13,894 nucleotides of DNA from Baffinella frigidus (taxonomy: Eukaryota; Cryptophyceae; Cryptomonadales; Baffinellaceae). The notes under the pieces were generated by a model, which worked only from the letters and a program-made list of their open reading frames with translations, was not told where the DNA came from and searched no databases. Position 1 is the first letter of the stretch, and each line of letters begins with the position of its first letter. Positions 6,806 to 13,078 of the stretch are shown piece by piece. Both the position numbers and the translations under genes were made by a program. The stretch lies in the NCBI GenBank assembly GCA_026770585.1, contig MU646309.1:386651-400544 (forward strand). The letters are read 5' to 3'.

Positions 6806-6916
6806 ACCGACATTTCAACCGGAGTTTCGGTGACAATTTCCTGGGAGCTCACCCCGTGGAGGGTTCAGGGACCTCATCAAGGCAAACAACGCCACCGAGG
6901 CATCAGTGCCCGCAAG
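6806..6916 (+). pseudogene. ELIK module, degenerate copy 3
   Basis: CATTTCAACCGGAG at 6806-6819 matches the sequence leading into copy 2. The core is DLIKANNATEASVPA (6870-6914), ending CGCAAG before GTTCAT as in the other copies. Insertions shift the frame at the end. It shows the repeated unit is larger than the coding-like part. Confidence 0.35.
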
Positions 6917-7007
6917 GTTCATCATCCAGGGTTCAGGGTTCGGGATGTCGACTCTTCCCACGGTTCTAGCCGTCTTTGACAAATACTCCATGGGGCACTA
7001 AATTTAT

Positions 7008-7147
7008 GAAGACATACTGTCTGTCTAACGTTGACATACTGTCTGTCTCACCAGTTTCTGAAGATATACTGTCTGCCTAACGCTGATATACTGTCTGCCT
7101 CGCCACTTTCTGATGATATACTGTCTGTCTAACGTTGATATACCGCC
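7008..7147. repeat. 52-bp minisatellite, 2.7 copies
   Basis: GA(A/T)GAYATACTGTCTGYCT..CGTTGAYATACTGTCTG units start at 7008, 7060 and 7112. Each contains two related halves (ATACTGTCTG). Confidence 0.92.
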
Positions 7148-7170
7148 TAAAAGATAGTGTATACGTTCAG

Positions 7171-7284
7171 GTGGCGGCGGCGGAGCACCTCTTCCCGGAC
7201 CAGTTCGACAAACGCCACCATCGCGAGACGGACGCGCGCCGCCGAAAAAACGTCGTGTACTCGGTATTGAACACCTTTTATTGA
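7171..7284 (+). pseudogene. AAAEHLFPDQFDKR coding-like segment
   Basis: Product unknown. After ATACGTTCAG (acceptor-like) the frame reads VAAAEHLFPDQFDKRHHRET and then a basic stretch (ARRRKN), ending at TGA 7282-7284. G/C-rich third positions here contrast with the AT-richer flanks, which suggests codon use. The open frame extends upstream to 7117 within the 52-bp repeat without ATG. It could be a terminal exon, a relic or chance. Confidence 0.3.
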
Positions 7285-7420
7285 CTTACGGAAAGTCCTT
7301 CATTGACTTTCGAAAAGTCCTTGATTGAATTCAAGCGAGTGAGACGGCAAAACGTCGGCATTCGGTACGGAACGGCACTCCGAAAGTCGCTGAAAGTCTT
7401 TGAATGAAATACGGAAAATT
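7280..7420. repeat. 22-bp degenerate repeat ATTGACTTWCGRAAAGTCCTT
   Basis: Clear starts at 7280, 7302 and 7324, then more diverged GAAAGTC-TTTGAATGAAATACGGAAAA forms to about 7420. Confidence 0.75.
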
Positions 7421-7605
7421 CATGATTTTTTGTTTTACGGAACGGCCTCGTTTCGAGGGGCGGGGGTGACCAGCACCACTTTAGGCGTGATGGTAGTCAA
7501 CCACAAGTCAACTCGATGGCAGAATGGACGGAAATCCGCCAATTCCGCCAAAAGTTGACAAAATTTAAGAGCAATTGGTCGAAATTGACTTTTGTCTTCG
7601 ATTTA

Positions 7606-7643
7606 ACCTTGGATCGGGGTCGGATCCGACCACGATCCAAGGT
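7606..7643. repeat. 38-bp palindrome, no loop
   Basis: Symmetric about 7624/7625 (CGGATCCG centre), broken only at 7617/7632 (G against A). As a result both strands translate to the same LDRGRIRPRSKV-like peptide. It is a strong cruciform candidate. Confidence 0.92.
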
Positions 7644-7790
7644 AAACCGAAAATGCCCCAGAGCACTATTTGAGCCACCTCCAAGGGCTAGTGGCACGTG
7701 TTCGGATGTACACAAACCTATTGGTCATATACTCATATATGCATACGTATACACATGTATGATAATTTTGCGACGCGACCGTGGGCGTGC

Positions 7791-7927
7791 CCACACGGAA
7801 GGCTTCGAGGGTTTTGGGACCCCTAGATTTAGCGGTAACTTGACCAAATTTTCATTAGCAAATCCTTAAAGTTAAGTGCCTGCAGGGCAAGTTGACTTTT
7901 GAAGAAAGGTCCGTAGTCCACTGTGTG
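7791..7927. mobile_element. Inverted-repeat element, copy 2 (CCACACGG ends)
   Basis: Left end CCACACGGAAGGCTTCGAGG and right end AGTCCACTGTGTG match the element at 5136-5273 in length and along the interior (CTTGACCAAATT, TTAAAGTTAA, GCAAGTTGACTTTTGA). Terminal symmetry is weaker here, as in an older copy. Confidence 0.7.
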
Positions 7928-8375
7928 CCTAGGTTTCAGCAGCGCCACCACCGACCCTCACTGCACGCCACCTTTCCGTTACCTTATCCGTAGGAACCCC
8001 CCTATATCTCTCCGGGTTGCCTACCGTAGGTTCCTATTTTTATCGCTTAAGGGTTATTCAAAACCCCTTCGAAGTCCACTGAGTGGAAACGTTGCCATGC
8101 GGTATAACGATGCCGTTGCGATGCGTTATAATGATTTTTTTGTACCACGAAACACGTTAAGCGCGAAACGTTACGTTCAAAATTCCTACTTCGTGATCTG
8201 GCGTGGACTAATCGCTAAAAAAACACCACGCCAGGTGATCTCGACGTTCGCGCACCCTAAGTGGACGTGCCGCGCGGTGACGGCAAAAGTGGAGGACATG
8301 CTCCGCTTCCCGATGCGCTACACTCTCGTGCCTCGCGCGCTTTACGAGGAGCTCGGTGCGTGCCTTATACGCTAA
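7923..8375 (+). CDS. Hypothetical 150-codon ORF
   Basis: No family recognised. ATG at 7923 lies in the end of an inverted-repeat element, so this start is doubtful; an ATG at 8097 or an upstream exon is possible. Residues about 57-71 read NVAMRYND then AVAMRYND, a tandem duplication with three synonymous base differences (GCC/GCG, CGG/CGT, AAC/AAT) and no replacement inside VAMRYND. The last 50 codons (TFAHPKWTCR, VTAKVEDMLRFPMRY, TLVPRALYEELGACLIR) are rich in C/G third positions and look coded. A CTGGCGTGG/CCACGCCAG inverted repeat (8198-8234) lies within it. The stop TAA (8373) touches a CCCTACA tract. It could be a terminal exon rather than a whole gene. Confidence 0.3.
   Translation: MCLGFSSATTDPHCTPPFRYLIRRNPPISLRVAYRRFLFLSLKGYSKPLRSPLSGNVAMRYNDAVAMRYNDFFVPRNTLSAKRYVQNSYFVIWRGLIAKKTPRQVISTFAHPKWTCRAVTAKVEDMLRFPMRYTLVPRALYEELGACLIR
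8198..8234. repeat. CTGGCGTGG / CCACGCCAG inverted pair
   Basis: The two 9-mers (8198-8206 and 8226-8234), with GATC nearby on both outer sides, are the ends of the CCACGCCAG element family but in reversed order (outer ends facing each other). They may be the junction of two elements or a palindromic relic. Confidence 0.6.
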
Positions 8376-8447
8376 ACCCTACACCCCACACCCTGCACCC
8401 TACACCCTACACCCTACACCCTACACCCTACACCCTACACCCTCGCT
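8376..8447. repeat. CCCTACA telomere-variant block
   Basis: About ten CCCTACA heptamers, nearly homogeneous. It directly follows the stop codon of the 150-codon ORF. Confidence 0.92.
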
Positions 8448-8527
8448 TCCCACGTTGATTGCTTGTTCGAGTACGCCACCCGTAAACCTTAAACCCAAAA
8501 CCCCACACCCCAAACCCTAAACCCTGC

Positions 8528-8602
8528 ATAGGCGGGGGGGAGCGGAACCTGAACCAAGGCGAGTGGGAGAGGGTCGACAAGGAACGGCCCTGCCTGTTCA
8601 GG
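8528..8602 (+). pseudogene. SQVEW/ERPCL array, copy 1
   Basis: Reads IGGGERNLNQGEWERVDKER then PCLF, in frame from ATA 8528, ending just before GGTTCAGGG. Compared with copy 2 it shows synonymous changes AAT/AAC, TTG/CTG, CAG/CAA, CGA/CGG, CCG/CCC and CTC/CTG, a strong sign of past protein-level constraint. It lacks the GLDAPLLKLVQQ half. Confidence 0.45.
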
Positions 8603-8722
8603 GTTCAGGGTTTAATTTGTATGTTTCTCAGGTGGTCAAAAGGTGCGGTCGAGAAAGTCACCATACCTCCGCATGACACGGTGGATGCGAATAAACCGTA
8701 ATCCCTCAACCCCAAACCCTGA

Positions 8723-8827
8723 ATAGGCGGCGGGAAGCGGAATTTGAGCCAGGTGGAGTGGGCGCGGCTGCAGCAGGAACGACCGTGCCTCGGCCTCGAC
8801 GCTCCACTGCTCAAGCTAGTGCAACAG
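8723..8827 (+). pseudogene. SQVEW/ERPCLGLDAPLLKLVQQ array, copy 2 (most complete)
   Basis: Thirty-five codons without a stop read IGGGKRNLSQVEWARLQQ followed by ERPCLGLDAPLLKLVQQ, ending CAACAG before GTTCGG (donor-like, 8828). The frame stays open after the junction to TAA at 8896, but that part (VRFNLGEYLFK..) is less conserved in copy 3. No known domain recognised; the second half is likely a hydrophobic helix (LLKLVQQ). The upstream IGGG part follows CCCTGAA repeats. It is the best copy from which to search for relatives. Confidence 0.48.
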
Positions 8828-8934
8828 GTTCGGTTTAATCTCGGCGAATATCTATTTAAAACCACATTTGTTTATATGGAATTGAAGCCGTTGGCCTAAT
8901 TTGTGAAGGAAAAGCTCGAATTCCCGCTGGAAAG

Positions 8935-9024
8935 TGGAATTTGAGGTAAGGCGAGTGGGATCGTCCGGACATGGAACGTCCGTGCCTTGGCCTCGACGCT
9001 CCACTGCTCAGACTCGTGAAAGAG
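8935..9024 (+). pseudogene. Array copy 3, with in-frame stop
   Basis: Reads WNLR-stop-GEWDRPDM then ERPCLGLDAPLLRLVKE, ending GAAAGAG before GTTCGG. Against copy 2: synonymous CGA/CGT, CTC/CTT and CTA/CTC; conservative K/R. The stop arises in TTGAGGTAAGG, which is itself a consensus-like splice donor (GAG before GTAAGG at 8946). So it is either a dead copy or one with a moved exon end. Confidence 0.45.
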
Positions 9025-9130
9025 GTTCGGTTTCATCCCGTAGAATACCTGAGTTGAAAACTTTTGTCCATAGGGAATTGGAGCCGTTAGCGTAATGTTT
9101 GAAGGAAAAGCTCCAATTCCCGCTGGGAAG

Positions 9131-9193
9131 TGGAAATTGAGGTAAGTCGAGTGGGAGAAGGTCGACACCCCGATGCTCAAGCTTATGAAACAG
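9131..9193 (+). pseudogene. Array copy 4, shortened
   Basis: Reads WKLR-stop-VEWEKVDT then PMLKLMKQ, ending AAACAG before GTCCGA. The ERPCLGLDA segment is deleted. It carries the same TTGAGGTAAGT stop/donor as copy 3, so copies 3 and 4 share a more recent ancestor. A MITE (9202-9326) begins 8 bp after its end. Confidence 0.43.
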
Positions 9194-9201
9194 GTCCGAT
9201 T

Positions 9202-9326
9202 CCTACCACGCCAGGATGATCGAAACATCCACTTTTGACATCTTTCAAATTGAATCCTTAAGTCAACCGCGTGAGATCTTACGTGGATAAGGCGTCGATT
9301 TCCCTCGATCAATCTGGCGTGGTAGG
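9202..9326. mobile_element. MITE of the CCACGCCAG family
   Basis: Perfect 13-bp inverted repeats CCTACCACGCCAG (9202-9214) and CTGGCGTGGTAGG (9314-9326). Next to them are further matching GATCGA/TCGATC parts. If the element proper is CCACGCCAG...CTGGCGTGG (9206-9322, 117 bp), the flanking TA on both sides could be a TA target duplication as made by Tc1/mariner-like transposases. No coding capacity. Confidence 0.7.
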
Positions 9327-9331
9327 TATGT

Positions 9332-9450
9332 CTCAGTCTATTTGAGCTCGCCAATTTGGCGAGACCAGGCTCGTTCCCGCTCCTAAGTTGACGGGTGTGT
9401 ACCACATACCCAGCTCGTCAACTTACGGATAGTCAGCCAACCCGACTGAG
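9332..9450. repeat. Nested inverted repeats (three-way-junction-like)
   Basis: Outer arms CTCAGTC (9332-9338) and GACTGAG (9444-9450) enclose two hairpins: CTCGCCAA-T-TTGGCGAG (9347-9363) and TAAGTTGACG/CGTCAACTTA (9384-9425). Outer arms are short, so joint folding is uncertain; the inner hairpins are clear. Confidence 0.55.
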
Positions 9451-9489
9451 GCAGAGCCAGGTTCCACCAGGCGTTTTCGAGACATGAAC

Positions 9490-9712
9490 CCACGCCAGGT
9501 CAGAAATTCAATTTTCAAGATCGTGTAGTAAAATGATGATTCGTCCGAGTAAACTTGATTCTACCCAGGAAACACGCCAAAAGTGATGGGAATTGGAGCT
9601 CTTGCCATGCGGAACACGTCCGGATTTGAAAAAATATGTACCACGATAAGCCATCTAAACATTTTTGGCGCAAACGAGTGTGTATGGAATTCCCACTTGT
9701 GACCTGGCGTGG
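9490..9712. mobile_element. 223-bp inverted-repeat element of the CCACGCCAGGTCA family
   Basis: CCACGCCAGGTCA (9490-9502) is inverted as TGACCTGGCGTGG (9700-9712), with GAATTC-like sequence further in on both sides. It contains the 21-base segment (9564-9584) also present at 4959-4979. No transposase; no clear target duplication. Confidence 0.65.
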
Positions 9713-9757
9713 CCTCCCCGGCTTGATGCCCAAGTACCCCAACACCCTCCCCCCCGG

Positions 9758-9863
9758 GACCACCCTAGGGTCCTAGGTACTAGGTATAGGACCACCGTAG
9801 GGTCCTAGGTACACGACCACCGTAGGGTCCTATGTATAGGACCACCGTAGGGTCCTAGGTGTA
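9758..9863. repeat. 25-bp minisatellite GACCACCGTAGGGTCCTAGGT
   Basis: Units start at 9758, 9790, 9815 and 9840. The first is lengthened to 32 by an extra CTAGGTA. Each unit has GGACC..GGTCC dyad symmetry. Confidence 0.9.
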
Positions 9864-9869
9864 GGCTTA

Positions 9870-10500
9870 CACTAAGATGCGTGTTCTGAAATTCGAGGTA
9901 CCCCTGTACATGGCGGCCGTGTCGATATTAACAAAGGTCTCACTTCTCTTTCCGTAATGTTTTCACGAGCGAGGTACCCCAGGTGCCCCGACCTGAAGCT
10001 ACACCTCGGATGCAGCTCGGTACAAATGGCCGGATCGTGGTCAAACACACTGGTACAAAACTTGTAGCAGCGTACCCCAGAAAAAGTTGACTTTGGCGCT
10101 TGGGCCCGCCTCAGGGGGACACGGAAGTGGTCAACGACCGCCTGTGCACGGACGCCTACACCGAGCCAGGTGACCCTCTTAGACCCCCATAGCAGTTGAC
10201 TAATTCGCACTTTCTCTGGTACTAATCTCATATGAAAACGGTTTTAATTCAAAATTTCTGGCAACGGAATTTACTTCACACAATGAGTTTTACTAGTAAT
10301 ATTAAAGTATTCGTGTAGTAATTGTCATTGGATCCAATGGTTTTAAATTAAAACCGCCCCTCCATGAAATCTTCCGTCGTGTCTGGGACGCCCACACCGA
10401 GCCAGGTGACCCTCCCACTCAAAAGGCTACAGGGAACACGTGCGACCACGTACAGGATCCTTTTCTTCAGTTTGTATCGGAAATGGTCACGTTGTCCCCG
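9870..10500. other. No recognised gene; diverged direct repeat
   Basis: ACACCGAGCCAGGTGACCCTC-type segments at 10158-10178 and 10394-10414 are identical over 21 bases, and extended upstream match 28 of 29. They flank an AT-rich stretch with GGTTTTAA-A-TTAAAACC (10339-10355). CCGAGCCAGGTGA resembles the CCACGCCAGGT family end. A 119-codon minus frame (9872-10231) shows no recognisable domain. Confidence 0.5.
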
Positions 10501-10513
10501 GATATCCGGGGAC
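10494..10513. repeat. Perfect 20-bp palindrome
   Basis: GTCCCCGGATATCCGGGGAC, symmetric at 10503/10504 with no mismatch. It lies just upstream of the inverted repeat at 10524-10658. Confidence 0.93.
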
Positions 10514-10523
10514 TCATCCGAGA

Positions 10524-10658
10524 GGATGTTTAATTTAAAAGAAAATAGACTATCAAACCGGATTCTGCCCTAATTGAATTTTCTTAGAGCCCTCATTAAC
10601 CTTCTTCCAACTCCTATGAACACATACGGATCCATTTTCTTTTAAATTGAACATGTCC
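10524..10658. mobile_element. Inverted-repeat element with AATTTAAAAGAAAAT arms
   Basis: Perfect 15-mers at 10532-10546 and 10634-10648 extend outward imperfectly (GGA(C)ATGTT.). About 135 bp in all, AT-rich and non-coding; possible MITE. Confidence 0.6.
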
Positions 10659-10659
10659 C

Positions 10660-10860
10660 CAGATTAGGACAGCGGTGACCCACAGCCTTCTGATCGGTAG
10701 ACTCCCATGTCAGCTGACCAATCCGCGCTTTTTCTGGTAGAGCGGTTTTCACAACTGTAGGCCGCGAAAACAATCATAAAATTCCAAATGTCGACAGATT
10801 AGTACCAGCGTCGTCAACTTATGGCATTGTTTTATTGTTTTCGTGTGGTCGCAAATTAAT
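10660..10860. other. Diverged copy of 10180-10245
   Basis: TAGACTCCCATGTCAGCTGACCAATCCGCGCTTTTTCTGGTA resembles, with several mismatches, the segment near 10180-10216. TAGACTCCCATGT recurs at about 11126. No gene seen. Confidence 0.5.
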
Positions 10861-10862
10861 AG

Positions 10863-10995
10863 GGTAACTGGCTGAAGACCGGGTACTTAAACCCAAGGTA
10901 TTGCCTACGGTAGGCCTTAGGGGCCTAGGGGGGCTGGGCCTAGAGGCCCTACGGCCTACCGAAGTCAATACCGTAGCCCCAACTACCCTGTTTTC
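10863..10995. repeat. Long imperfect fold-back around GGCCTAGG
   Basis: Arms GGTATTG..T.CGGTAGGCC.TAGGG (10897 on) and its inverse ending at 10972 pair over roughly 30 positions with several mismatches. Outer AGGGTA..TGG / CCA..TACCCT extend it to about 133 bp. It resembles a foldback MITE. Confidence 0.7.
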
Positions 10996-11144
10996 AGGCC
11001 GTCATCCTAGGAAGATGTCAAAAAGCTCCACTAATAATGCGTAGTTGAACTACCGTCCTGGTACAGAACCTGGCCGGTTCAGTCAATTGTGTTGGGGCTC
11101 TTCGTTGCCATCCTTTGCTTCAACGTAGACTCCCATGTTTCGCC

Positions 11145-11420
11145 TGGTCCTAAACCCTAATCCTTAATCCCTAAAACCTGCACCCCACACCTCAAACCTT
11201 AAACCCTAAACCCTAAACCCTAAACCCTAAACCCTAAACCCAAAACCCAAAACCCTAAACCCTAACCCCTCAACCCTAAACCTGAACCCTAAACCCTAAA
11301 CCCTAAACTCACCACCGCAGGAGACTGGTTTGCGCTCACGGCAGTGCGCTCCCGCACCCTAGAGGTCCAATTCCCCCCACACTTAAACCCTCAACTCTAA
11401 ACTCTAAACCCTAAACCAGC
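11145..11420. repeat. CCCTAAA blocks
   Basis: 11145-11310 is mostly CCCTAAA. A GC-rich non-telomeric insert (11312-11380) follows, then a shorter block to about 11415. Confidence 0.9.
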
Positions 11421-11765
11421 TTTCCCACATTTCCCTGAGGGAGATCACAATATGGCACGTGTATCAAAGAGTCCCCTCCGTTTTACCACAGAGATCTCGC
11501 CTTTTCACACTGCACCGCGAATCCAGAGATTTTGTAAAAGTCGATCCACCGACAAAATCTGTCAACTTAGAAACGAGGTTCCCAGATTGGGTACTTCGAA
11601 AATCGATTTTCGCCTTGAGTGACTAGTACAAAACCTCCGCCCTGGCAGTGCACTGGTGGCCCAGGAGACCACTTTGGTGCACTGGTGAGATCATTCGATC
11701 TTTTTTCGGTCTTTACGTTCGTCTGTCTTCGCCCTGTGCCCCCACCCTGCCGCTCGCTGAAACTT
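11420..11765. other. No gene recognised
   Basis: Unique sequence between telomeric blocks. Contains two GTGCACTGGTG copies at about 11648 and 11677. Short frames here run into telomeric repeats and are not accepted. Confidence 0.4.
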
Positions 11766-12320
11766 CACACCCTCAAACCAACACCCTACACCCTACACCC
11801 TACACCCTCAAACCTACAACCCACACCCTACACCTTACACCCTACACCCTAAACCCTAAACCCGAAACCCGAAACCCGAAACCCTCACCCCCTCACCCCT
11901 ACACAGTCGCTGTCAACGCGCTCATCGATGGCGCTCTTCCCCCCACCCTAACCCCTAACCCCCCCCTAAACCCCCTACCTCCTGAACCCTAAACCTTACA
12001 CCCAAACCCAGAAACCTCGCTCTCAACGCGCTCACGCACGCAGATTTTCACCGCAGCGACTGCCCTCACAACCTTCAACCCTGAACCCTTCACCCTAAAC
12101 CATGATCCCTAAACCCTTAACCCTAAACCCTAAACCCCCTAAACCCCTCACTCCTGAACCCTAAACCCTTGGAGCAGTCGCTCTCAACGCGATCAAGCAA
12201 GCAGATGTTTCCCACCACAACTGCCACTCCTCCTGAACCCCTAACTCCTGAACCCTACACTCCCAAACTCCTGAACCATAAACCCCCTGAATCCTGAACC
12301 CTAACCCCCCTAACCCTGCG
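11765..12320. repeat. Telomere-variant blocks interleaved with the NAIKQADV module
   Basis: CCCTACA (11780-11850), CCCGAAA (11860-11885) and CCCTAAA/CCCTGAA (11945-12015, 12070-12170, 12230-12320) alternate with unit copies of the coding-like module. Confidence 0.85.
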
Positions 12321-12737
12321 AGCAGTCGATGTCGACGCGATCAAGCATGCAGATGTTCCCCGCCGCAACTGCCACGCGCCGCCGCCCCCCACACCGCTCC
12401 ACCGCTCGCAGGTACCAATCTTAACCCTGAACTCTAAAAAACCTGGAAGCTAGGTGTTTTTTAGAACAGTCGTGGCTGCCACGCCCACGGCGGCTAGGTG
12501 TGTGTTTAGTGTTTTGGGTTTGAGGTTTGAGGTTCAGGAGTTAGGGGGGTTCGGAAGCAGTCGCTATCAATGCGGTCGAGCATGCGGATGTTCCAATTTG
12601 GCATTATGTAGCATCCTAGGATCCTACTGTGTGGGGTGTAGGGTGTAGGGTGCAGGGTCTCCGCTACCATATGCAACGCGTTCCTCGATGGCGCTCTTTC
12701 CCGCCGCAACTGCCACGCGCTGCCGCCCCCTGAACCG
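11903..12737 (+). pseudogene. Six copies of the NAIKQADV module
   Basis: Product unknown. Copies begin at 11903, 12016, 12174, 12322, 12557 and 12663 and read TVAVNALIDGALP, LALNALTHADFHRSDC, AVALNAIKQADVSHHNCH, AVDVDAIKHADVPRRNCHA, AVAINAVEHADVPI and ATICNAFLDGALSRRNCHA. The NA core, hydrophobic positions and RRNCHA tail persist; AAC/AAT, GCA/GCG and CCC/CCA are synonymous. Two subtypes exist (ADV and DGAL). Copy 4 continues through PPPPTPLHRSQ to GCAG before GTACCA, and copy 6 through LPPPEP to a GTAAGC donor-like junction at 12738. Five copies are preceded by telomere-like repeats. It could be duplicated exons of an unknown gene or a repeat with accidental frames. Confidence 0.42.
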
Positions 12738-13044
12738 GTAAGCTAAACCTTTAGGGTTTGCCGGTATGATAAACCTTCAGGAGGTTCGGGGGTTGGGGTA
12801 GAGGTTATAGTTCAGAACCAAGCTAAACCGCCGCCCTCCACACCGCTCCACCGCTCGCCGGTACCAACCTAACCCCAGCTAAACCCTAACCCTATACGCA
12901 CCCTAAGCGCCAAATCCTAGGGGTTCAGAGGGCGGGTTTATAGGACCCGCTCCACCGCTCGCCGGCAAGCTAAACTTTTATGGTTTAGGGTTTGGAGGTT
13001 TGGGGGTTGGGGTAGGGATTATAGTTGAGAACCAAGCTAAAACG
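12391..13044. repeat. CACCGCTCCACCGCTCGC and GGTTGGGGTAG direct repeats
   Basis: CCGCTCCACCGCTCGC(A/C)GG occurs at about 12394, 12843 and 12947. GCTAAAC.TTTAGGGTTT...GGGGGTTGGGGTAG..TTATAGTT(C/G)AGAACCAAGCTAAA occurs at 12741-12830 and 12968-13041, a direct duplication about 226 bp apart. Telomere-like TTTAGGG sequence is part of the unit. Confidence 0.8.
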
Positions 13045-13078
13045 CCCCTTCCCGCACAGATCTAGTCCCAGCACCAAT

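Larger units (their letters stand above)
8528..9193. repeat. Tandem array of about 196 bp, four units
   Basis: Unit starts measured at the NL codon region are 8543, 8738, 8935 and 9131 (spacings 195, 197, 196). Spacer sequences after copies 2 and 3 are closely alike (GTTCGGTTT.ATC..., GGAATTG.AGCCGTT, GAAGGAAAAGCTC.AATTCCCGCTGG). In the second spacer GGAATTGGAGC (9074-9084) is inverted as GCTCCAATTCC (9110-9120). Confidence 0.85.

Noticed and set aside
6508-6836. Leu/Ser-rich minus-strand frames resembling membrane proteins
   Set aside because: They are the complement of the GA microsatellite.
7516-7869. 117-codon plus frame and matching minus frame at 7497-7715
   Set aside because: Their shared LDRGRIRPRSKV peptide comes from the palindrome being read on both strands, not from coding.
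8896-9405. 169-codon minus-strand frame
   Set aside because: Antisense to the 196-bp array and across a MITE. The plus frame shows the silent-substitution pattern, this one does not.
9872-10231. 119-codon minus frame
   Set aside because: No recognisable family, no copy with silent changes, no supporting start or neighbour. Kept only as a mention.
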